Source of the DNA: a virus
Strand: one strand, 5' to 3'
DNA: 43,219 nt
Virus record (IMG/VR): IMGVR_UViG_3300009034_000083
Span: 1-43,219 of that record
The notes under the pieces are model-generated. The model saw only the letters and a program-made list of their open reading frames with translations. It did not search any database and was not told where the DNA came from. The position numbers were made by a program, and so were the translations under genes. Positions 38,480-43,219 of this stretch are shown here, in pieces; the first letter of the stretch is position 1, and every line of letters begins with the position of its first letter.

Positions 38480-38694
38480 ACCTCTACCCTTTCCTTTATT
38501 ACCACTTCCGCACTATAATAATCTTCGCCACCAACTACTTCCTCACCATCAAAGGTTTCTAACTTCAATATATAGTTCTTATATCCCTCCGGTTTTGCTA
38601 TTGTAATAACATGGCGTACATCATCACCTTTTTCCTCTGTGGACCAGAGTTGGTGTAGTATTGTTTCGGGGACTTGGATTTTAATATCGGTCAT
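38476..38694 (-). CDS. Small protein of unknown function
   Basis: 72 residues from ATG 38694 (MTDIKIQVPETILHQLWSTE), set by AAAGGAGAACAAA. An earlier frame overlaps the previous gene. It is a mixed strand-helix protein, with no function known. Confidence 0.45.
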   Translation of the reverse strand: MTDIKIQVPETILHQLWSTEEKGDDVRHVITIAKPEGYKNYILKLETFDGEEVVGGEDYYSAEVVIKERVEV

Positions 38695-38849
38695 TTTGTT
38701 CTCCTTTTTTCTATAGTTACAGGAGTAAACAAAATACCTGCACAACACTTATAACAATAAACATTTAATCGTTCATCAGTTCTCATCCAATAAGCATCAC
38801 TTAATTCAAACCTTTTTTTACATATTTTACAGCTATATCTTCCATCCAT
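38691..38849 (-). CDS. Very small zinc-ribbon protein
   Basis: A 52-residue frame: MDGRYSCKICKKRFELSDAY, then WMRTDERLNVYCYKCCAGIL. CKIC and CYKC form one zinc ribbon. AAGGAATAAATT precedes ATG, and ATGA links it to the next gene. Function unknown. Confidence 0.55.
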   Translation of the reverse strand: MDGRYSCKICKKRFELSDAYWMRTDERLNVYCYKCCAGILFTPVTIEKRRTK

Positions 38850-38859
38850 AATTTATTCC

Positions 38860-39048
38860 TTAAACTTTAAACCCTATAAACCTAGCTACATCACCATCCA
38901 ACGTTATCTTCCCACCGTTCTTTATCTCGCAAGCTTTGTTTAGGCGATCCTGTATAAACGCATTCAAAGCAAATGTAAAATCAGCACCCACTCTTCTATT
39001 TTTAGTTTTGCAGAATTGTTTTACTTTTGATATGTTGATATATTTCAT
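38860..39048 (-). CDS. Histone-fold-like small protein
   Basis: 62 residues. ISKVKQFCKTKNRRVGADFT, then FALNAFIQDRLNKACEIKNG, then GKITLDGDVARFI fit the helix-strand-helix-strand-helix order of archaeal-type histone singlets and phage relatives (RRV...ALN..IxxxxxKAxxxxxxxG-K-T...DV...I). It may coat or bend DNA. The match is by pattern only and has not been tested by search. Confidence 0.5.
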   Translation of the reverse strand: MKYINISKVKQFCKTKNRRVGADFTFALNAFIQDRLNKACEIKNGGKITLDGDVARFIGFKV

Positions 39049-39060
39049 TTGTGTGTTCCT

Positions 39061-39426
39061 TCAAATATCACAAACAACGGTTTTCTCTATTATTCCCTGC
39101 GACTCAATCCTACATTTACCTTCACTCACTTGATCAATAACAGAAAGCGGAACAAATAAAATTACCGTTACATCATAATTCCCAAAACGATAATTAATAG
39201 CAAGACTCTCTTCTGATACATAATAATGATTCAGTTTGTATTTGCCAAGTTTATCAGCGAAAAACCTCAGTGCATTTGGAAAGCTTGAACTGTAATTGGT
39301 AAATATATTTGAACCATCACAAAAAGATACTTCTTTTTCAAGTTCCATTTCATCAATCAGATCAAATGTTCTCATACAATTCTCATGTCTCTTGACTTCC
39401 TTTTCTCTTGCCTTAATTAAATTCAT
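39061..39426 (-). CDS. Hypothetical protein
   Basis: 121 residues from ATG 39426 (MNLIKAREKEVKRHENCMRT), spaced from AAAGGATACGCAG. FDLIDEMELEKEVSFCDGSN, then YSSSFPNALRFFADKLGKYK, then INYRFGNYDVTVILFVPLSV. No family recognised. Confidence 0.4.
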   Translation of the reverse strand: MNLIKAREKEVKRHENCMRTFDLIDEMELEKEVSFCDGSNIFTNYSSSFPNALRFFADKLGKYKLNHYYVSEESLAINYRFGNYDVTVILFVPLSVIDQVSEGKCRIESQGIIEKTVVCDI

Positions 39427-39446
39427 CTGCGTATCCTTTTTACATA

Positions 39447-39629
39447 TTAACAAACAGCAGTAACATTAAATTTATACCCACAATCGCATTCTATTATATC
39501 TTCAGCATCAATTTCAAGCTGATAAGCTTCATCACATTTTGGGCAGTAGCCGTAATAAAACCCATACTCATTAAATTCCTCCATTACACATAAATCGGTA
39601 CCCCTAATAACTTCTAGCATCTTTTCCAT
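39447..39629 (-). CDS. Small zinc-ribbon protein
   Basis: 60 residues from ATG 39629 (MEKMLEVIRGTDLCVMEEFN). GYCPKCDEAYQLEIDAEDII, then ECDCGYKFNVTAVC, is a zinc ribbon. The GAAGGGATGTGCAG leader is one of four similar initiation sequences in this part of the operon. Confidence 0.5.
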   Translation of the reverse strand: MEKMLEVIRGTDLCVMEEFNEYGFYYGYCPKCDEAYQLEIDAEDIIECDCGYKFNVTAVC

Positions 39630-39641
39630 CTGCACATCCCT

Positions 39642-39725
39642 TCAACACAATAAACCCCACAGGAGAGGCAGGACGTGCATGTGCAAAACCTCTCCTGTTT
39701 TATCGGGGTTAGTAAATTTTTTCAT
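39642..39725 (-). CDS. Possible 27-residue peptide inside a hairpin element
   Basis: MKKFTNPDKTGEVLHMHVLP, then LLWGLLC. TAGGACGTGCCAATG initiates it, and the TGA lies before the next gene's site. It crosses both arms of the hairpin at 39653-39710. It may be a leader peptide whose translation opens the structure, or chance. Confidence 0.35.
   Translation of the reverse strand: MKKFTNPDKTGEVLHMHVLPLLWGLLC
39653..39710 (-). ncRNA. Hairpin-bounded intergenic element (4)
   Basis: AACCCC (39653-39658) pairs with GGGGTT (39705-39710), and ACAGGAGAGG (39659-39668) pairs with CCTCTCCTGT (39689-39698) over 10 bp. A six-base bulge lies on one side. The loop contains AGGACGTGC. It overlaps the 27-codon frame above. 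Confidence 0.5.
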
Positions 39726-39734
39726 TGGCACGTC

Positions 39735-40559
39735 CTATTTTACTTCCACAAATTTTTTATTTTCAAGCTTATACCATGTATCTGCTTTGATTTTGTTTCC
39801 TGTTATTTTGGCAGTTTTTACACATATCGGAATATACTTATCGTTTTTATCATCATATTTCCATTCTGCAAGAGTGATCCAACTGCCGATTTTACCTTTA
39901 ATCATTGATCCGTGTGCCGCATTCATACCAACGCTATATTTGCCGGTCATATCTATCCGAGCGGAGTCCCCGGACGAACCTATCTGAGCGGAGTCCCCGG
40001 ACGAACCTATCTTAGCGTAGTCCCCGGACGAACCTATCCGAGCGGAGTCCCCGGACGAACCTATCTTAGCGTAGTCCCCGGACGAACCTATCTTAGCGTA
40101 GTCCCCGGACGAACCTATCTGAGCGGAGTCCCCGGACGAACCTATCTTAGCGGAGTGTTTACCATTATCATTTTTATTCTTTGTTGATTTGGTTACTTTT
40201 ACATCACAACATAACTTCACCAAATAATCAACTGCTGCTTTTACAAATCCCCCCAATCCCAATTTAACTCCAATTTTTATTTCCGTTGTCGATATTTTTG
40301 AATCTTCATCGTGAATGTCGTTTTTGCCTAAAGCTTCAACTTCGTGATATTCACTATCAACAGGATAATAAGACCATATATCCATAGGATTAGTGCAAAA
40401 GTGAAATCCTCCCCTTCCGTTTTTTAAATCATTACTATTAGGGCAACATTTTACTTCACCTTTATGCTTATATATTTTACCCTCCTTATATTGAAATCCC
40501 TGACATTTCATATTTTTATCAAATGCCTTGTAACCTTTTATTATTTTTTTCTTTGCCAT
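39735..40559 (-). CDS. DUF7666-like protein with nine-residue tandem repeats
   Basis: 274 residues from ATG 40559 (AAGGGACGTGCTAATG). The N-terminal part KGYKAFDKNMKCQGFQYKEG, then FHFCTNPMDIWSYYP, resembles a phage domain I recall as DUF7666. Residues from about 136 contain seven copies of a nine-residue unit (IGSSGDxAx), likely a short solenoid or a linker. The C-terminus is IKADTWYKLENKKFVEVK. Function unknown; the near-identical repeats suggest recent copy-number change. Confidence 0.55.
   Translation of the reverse strand: MAKKKIIKGYKAFDKNMKCQGFQYKEGKIYKHKGEVKCCPNSNDLKNGRGGFHFCTNPMDIWSYYPVDSEYHEVEALGKNDIHDEDSKISTTEIKIGVKLGLGGFVKAAVDYLVKLCCDVKVTKSTKNKNDNGKHSAKIGSSGDSAQIGSSGDYAKIGSSGDYAKIGSSGDSARIGSSGDYAKIGSSGDSAQIGSSGDSARIDMTGKYSVGMNAAHGSMIKGKIGSWITLAEWKYDDKNDKYIPICVKTAKITGNKIKADTWYKLENKKFVEVK
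39954..40142 (-). repeat. Seven 27-base tandem repeats within the DUF7666-like gene
   Basis: The unit runs TATC, then two variable bases, AGCG, then GAG or TAG and TCCCCGGACGAACC. Seven full copies lie at 39954-40142 and a partial copy follows. Copies differ only at a few positions. The 27-base length keeps the frame open, so gain or loss of units would alter the protein length without a frameshift. Confidence 0.85.
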
Positions 40560-40581
40560 TAGCACGTCCCTTTCTAAAAAA

Positions 40582-40794
40582 CTAATCTTCAATTAATATA
40601 TCTTCAAGACATACCATAAAAGAACGTCTTGACCAATCTTTACCAGTAGTTGCCCAACCAGTATCAAAATTATAACCGTTTACATACTTCTTATCAAAGG
40701 CAGTATCAAGATATGCCTTGCCTTTAGCAATTGCCCTATGAACCCTTGCAAGTTCATCCGCTCTTTTGTTTTTGATTTCTGTTAAATAATCCAT
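40582..40794 (-). CDS. First gene of the early/middle operon, unknown function
   Basis: 70 residues starting MDYLTEIKNKRADELARVHR, an alpha-helical, charged protein, with WATTGKDWSRRSFMVCLEDI near the end. It is the first gene after the promoter at 40833-40861, with AAGGGCGTGCG before ATG 40794. No family recognised. Confidence 0.45.
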   Translation of the reverse strand: MDYLTEIKNKRADELARVHRAIAKGKAYLDTAFDKKYVNGYNFDTGWATTGKDWSRRSFMVCLEDILIED

Positions 40795-40832
40795 CGCACG
40801 CCCTTAAAAAAGTAAATTGTCAAGTTGTAAAG

Positions 40833-40861
40833 ATTATATACCATAGAAGTTGATTTGTAAA
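40833..40861 (-). promoter_or_regulatory. Strong candidate promoter of the leftward operon
   Basis: TTTACA (40861-40856), 17 bases, then TATAAT (40838-40833), with TGGTA just before the -10 element. It is close to the bacterial sigma-70 consensus. It lies about 40 bases upstream of ATG 40794 and follows a long gap after the lysis-like genes. It is the best promoter in the window. Confidence 0.8.
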
Positions 40862-40905
40862 GAAAAAACTATAATTATTTTTGATATTAAGGCTTGGAAA
40901 ACACT

Positions 40906-40928
40906 AAGTTATTGATAACAATAGACTT
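40906..40928. terminator. Dyad in the gap before the main promoter
   Basis: AAGT/ACTT and TATTG/CAATA form a 9-bp bulged hairpin with ATAA loop, between the end of the 94-residue gene (40949) and the promoter. No long T-run follows, so it may be an operator, or a weak terminator. Kept at low confidence. Confidence 0.35.
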
Positions 40929-40948
40929 ATAACCGAAAGTTTTTTAGC

Positions 40949-41233
40949 TTATTTTCCGAATTTACTCCCGATCCATATCATTAAACCGTTAGTAATAGCC
41001 AGAAGCCCGTTAGCAATCCGCGCATAAAACTTTACCCTACCTACTTCTCCTCGTACTTTTTCTACGGATTCTATTCGCTCTTTTCGTTCTGTTTCCATTG
41101 CATCCCACTGCCGCTGATCCTCATCATCTTTTTTTTCTAACTTATCTTCTATACCTTCAAGTTTTGTTAGCACGGTTCCCCGAAAAAGACCCTCATCCAG
41201 AACCTCTTTCCGTGTGTTTTTATCTGGTGCCAT
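40949..41233 (-). CDS. Coiled-coil protein with C-terminal membrane anchor (possible lysis protein)
   Basis: 94 residues. A charged coil (GIEDKLEKKDDEDQRQWDAM, then VEKVRGEVGRVKFYARIANG) leads to a hydrophobic C-terminus (LLAITNGLMIWIGSKFGK). This layout matches small phage proteins found near lysis genes, in the class of unusual holins or spanin partners. No endolysin gene is visible next to it. Two bases lie between the previous stop and this ATG. Confidence 0.5.
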   Translation of the reverse strand: MAPDKNTRKEVLDEGLFRGTVLTKLEGIEDKLEKKDDEDQRQWDAMETERKERIESVEKVRGEVGRVKFYARIANGLLAITNGLMIWIGSKFGK

Positions 41234-41235
41234 AT

Positions 41236-41328
41236 CTAATTCCTACAATCAAACATAAAAAGTAATATCACCAAAGCCAATGCGATAAATGCGAATGCTA
41301 TATATTTATAATCTTCTTTTTCTTTCAT
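41236..41328 (-). CDS. Short membrane peptide after the tail-spike gene
   Basis: A 30-residue frame: MKEKEDYKYIAFAFIALALV, then ILLFMFDCRN. It is one membrane helix with a charged start. TAATG couples it to the tail-spike stop. It could be a holin-like or regulatory peptide; GGGG eight bases upstream is a weak site. Confidence 0.45.
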   Translation of the reverse strand: MKEKEDYKYIAFAFIALALVILLFMFDCRN

Positions 41329-42026
41329 TAGTGTGGCCCCGAAGAAAACCAATGAGTCCCATTGCAAATCAATCGCCATCCACCGTATTCTGTGGTTAGG
41401 GTTTCATCTCCTGCCGAGTGAAGAAAAATATCCTGGTTTCCTGTCCCCTCGTTATGTTCCAATACGGCATTATTGGTAATATCCACAACCACAATATCCA
41501 AAGTCTGTCCCGCTGTGCCGTTTACGAATCCACCTATAGTAACGTGGTTTCCAGAGGTGTCGATCAGTAACACATTAATATTATCCACATCATAATTATC
41601 TGTGGGTCCAACATCCGTAAGCGTTGCATAGTCATACTGCACAGCACCATATCGCACCATTTTAGTATTAGTCCAATCCCAGTTACTCCCGAATGGACCA
41701 ACAGTCACACCGCCATCAACGTTTATTTCTCCGGTATGATCTGAACCATAAGTATGATTGCCTTCTAAAAAAGTATTATCAGCGAGTATATTTATCTCGT
41801 ATCTATCATTATTATAGCAATAATTAGTATTAAGGCTATTATATGTAGCAGCTGCAACAATATGAATCCCGTCAAAACCTGCGGTATTCCCTATATCATT
41901 ACTATATATCATATTTTCGGATATTTCATTATATTGCCCCGAATTCAGATATAGCCCATGTGCGATATTGCTATTTATAATATTTCCGGCAACAGTATTA
42001 CGATCTGTACCATTGCCTAATTCCAT
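41328..42026 (-). CDS. Tail spike / fibre beta-helix, downstream part (after frameshift)
   Basis: 232 residues from ATG 42026. TDRNTVAGNIINSNIAHGLY, then GQYNEISENMIYSNDIGNT, are parallel beta-helix repeats (N.I..N.I..S....G) that continue those of the preceding frame. The C-terminal part has VRYGAVQYDYATLTDVGPTD, then a strand-rich ending (GGWRLICNGTHWFSSGPH), like the trimerisation region of tail fibres. The join to the upstream frame is one base out of register. Either this is two genes or one frameshifted gene. Confidence 0.6.
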   Translation of the reverse strand: MELGNGTDRNTVAGNIINSNIAHGLYLNSGQYNEISENMIYSNDIGNTAGFDGIHIVAAATYNSLNTNYCYNNDRYEINILADNTFLEGNHTYGSDHTGEINVDGGVTVGPFGSNWDWTNTKMVRYGAVQYDYATLTDVGPTDNYDVDNINVLLIDTSGNHVTIGGFVNGTAGQTLDIVVVDITNNAVLEHNEGTGNQDIFLHSAGDETLTTEYGGWRLICNGTHWFSSGPH

Positions 42027-43219
42027 CCCATCACACCATTATTACTCGATCTATTTCCGACTATAATATTTTCAAAGTTATTTCCTGCAAACTGAAAACC
42101 ATCACTACCATTATATTCTGATTTATTTCCTATAATACGATTATATGCTGTATTCTGAAAGAAAAAACCTTGTTGTGCGTTTCCGCAAGTTTCATTATTT
42201 GCAATTAAACTCCGCTCCGTCTGCGTTATTTGAAAACCACGATTACCATTGCATCCTCTATTGTTTATCATTTTTAAATCACGACAATAATTAGCTAATA
42301 TCATCCTGTAGTTATCTCTTTGAAATATATTATCTTTTATTGTAGATGAAAAACAATATTGAAATTCTACCCCATAAGTATCACTCGAATCATTATCATA
42401 GATATAGCAATTTTCAACTTTACAAAACAAACCACCATAAATATCAATAAGACCCTTATCCACTCCTGCCGGATTCTGGCTATGACAAGATATATTATGT
42501 ACTTCACATCCTATTACAAATGTACCGCCAAAAAACTCTAATCCTGCTGCGGTAACTCCTGGATAATTATCTACAAGTTCTAAATTAGTATTATCTGTAA
42601 TCGTATCTATCTCATACGGTATGCCCTCAATTACAATCCAATCTCCATTAGCCATATTTGTAAATGTCGTTCCTGCACCTGCTACTGTAGCATCGTTATT
42701 TGTTACGGTAACTGTACCCGCTGTTTCCGGGGTATCTCCCGTGAAATTTATCTGATAATCACCTCCATCAAAATCAAATATTACCGTATCTCTATTTTCA
42801 CCTATTATTTTCTGCCCTGTTTTTCCGGTAATACTTGCTGCTAATGTATATGTTCCATTACGAATATATATAGTACAATCCGTAGGCGCACCTTCTATCG
42901 CAGCTTTCGGGGTAAGATAATTACCAAAGCCATTCGGGTCAACTACTACAGCTTCATGGGGTGATATAATAACAGTATCATCATTTGTTGATGAATCAGT
43001 AAATGCCCCCACTAAAGTACATCCGCTAAAAAGATTTTTCGTAGCAGTTCCTGTAACCGATGTTGCTCCGGCTACAGTAATATTAGAAAACTTATTATTA
43101 GGAGAATCCGGTAGACTTAACGCCCCCCCAATATACGAATTACTTATCAGACAATCTCCGATATCTTCTATTGTAAAATCATGGTCTGTTACTACATTGG
43201 AAACGGATATATTATTATC
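42017..43219 (-). CDS. Tail spike / fibre beta-helix, upstream part (partial at window edge)
   Basis: The frame is open to the right edge of the window; there is no start, so the N-terminus and its virion-binding region are missing. It reads DHDFTIEDIGDCLISNSYIG, then a capping segment NYLTPKAAIEGAPTDCTIYI, GQKIIGENRDTVIFDF, then repeats such as NIFQRDNYRMILANYCRDLK. Parallel beta-helix spikes bind or degrade host surface glycans, though no catalytic site is identified here. It ends in NNGVMGWN, with TAG overlapping the next ATG by ten bases. See the frameshift finding. Confidence 0.65.
   Translation of the reverse strand, partial: DNNISVSNVVTDHDFTIEDIGDCLISNSYIGGALSLPDSPNNKFSNITVAGATSVTGTATKNLFSGCTLVGAFTDSSTNDDTVIISPHEAVVVDPNGFGNYLTPKAAIEGAPTDCTIYIRNGTYTLAASITGKTGQKIIGENRDTVIFDFDGGDYQINFTGDTPETAGTVTVTNNDATVAGAGTTFTNMANGDWIVIEGIPYEIDTITDNTNLELVDNYPGVTAAGLEFFGGTFVIGCEVHNISCHSQNPAGVDKGLIDIYGGLFCKVENCYIYDNDSSDTYGVEFQYCFSSTIKDNIFQRDNYRMILANYCRDLKMINNRGCNGNRGFQITQTERSLIANNETCGNAQQGFFFQNTAYNRIIGNKSEYNGSDGFQFAGNNFENIIVGNRSSNNGVMGWN

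Noticed and set aside
39954-40142. CRISPR-like repeat array
   Set aside because: The repeats are contiguous with no spacers, and they encode an in-frame protein repeat.
39912-40187. Plus-strand open frame of repeats (VPGRTYLSG-like)
   Set aside because: It is the antisense of the tandem 27-base repeats, with no start signal.
1-43219. Altered genetic code with TAG or TGA read as an amino acid
   Set aside because: TAA, TAG and TGA all end genes at coupled junctions and none interrupts a recognisable domain in a way that needs recoding.
1-43219. Temperate lifestyle (integrase, repressor, attachment site)
   Set aside because: No such gene or site is seen. Only part of the genome may be present, so absence here does not rule it out.

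Overview
This window looks like a contiguous piece of a tailed double-stranded DNA phage genome (Caudoviricetes). About 95 genes, most under 150 codons, all read leftward on the minus strand. They are packed with ATGA, TAATG or few-base junctions and have strong AGGAG-type ribosome binding sites. The DNA is AT-rich by eye. TAA, TAG and TGA all act as stops, so the standard bacterial code applies. No integrase, excisionase or CI-like repressor is visible. The Shine-Dalgarno usage argues against a Bacteroidetes host. The many radical SAM enzymes fit, but do not prove, an anaerobic host. No host can be named from the sequence alone.

In the direction of transcription (right to left): (1) 43219-40949 holds the 3' part of a parallel beta-helix tail spike or fibre, apparently frameshifted, then two small membrane proteins that may belong to lysis. 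(2) A near-consensus promoter at 40833-40861 starts the early/middle region. (3) 40800-32700 carries a repeat protein, a histone-fold-like protein, many small proteins, a Sak4-like recombination ATPase, an SSB-like protein, a RecU-like nuclease and a nucleotidyltransferase-like protein. It also contains two tandem hairpin-bounded RNA-like elements. (4) 31450-25823 is an accessory block: three tandem proteins sharing an N-terminal TNSS motif, followed by a radical SAM enzyme, a metallopeptidase-like protein, nicotinamidase (PncA), nicotinate phosphoribosyltransferase (PncB) and a second radical SAM enzyme. (5) 25800-18900 carries zinc ribbons, a dATP/dGTP diphosphohydrolase-like protein, an HNH protein, an HD protein, two metallophosphoesterases, a GGQ release-factor-like protein and another metallopeptidase-like protein. 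(6) tRNA-Asn and tRNA-Ile lie at 18917-18762. (7) 18700-9188 carries an ASCH-like protein, two more radical SAM-type proteins, three beta-class DNA methyltransferases, a lipoprotein and an AAA+ replication helicase-like ATPase. (8) 11156-10809 is an AT-rich non-coding region with dyads. (9) 10800-6671 carries small zinc-binding proteins and a sigma-region-2-like protein. (10) A second promoter near 6600, with a palindromic operator candidate, precedes the packaging and head genes: TerS, TerL, small proteins, an AdoMet-decarboxylase-fold protein, the portal (DUF4055) and a MuF-type minor head protein cut by the left edge.

The parts suggest a lytic-style programme: early nucleotide and NAD metabolism, DNA modification and recombination, then packaging and head assembly. 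The points most worth attention are the TNSS-motif triplet beside a radical SAM enzyme, the decarboxylase-fold protein that keeps its catalytic triad but has lost its SAM-binding residues, the PncA-PncB pair, the family of hairpin-bounded intergenic elements, and two genes (TerS and the sigma-like gene) without a canonical start codon. Functions are read from motifs and remembered family features; no database search was run.
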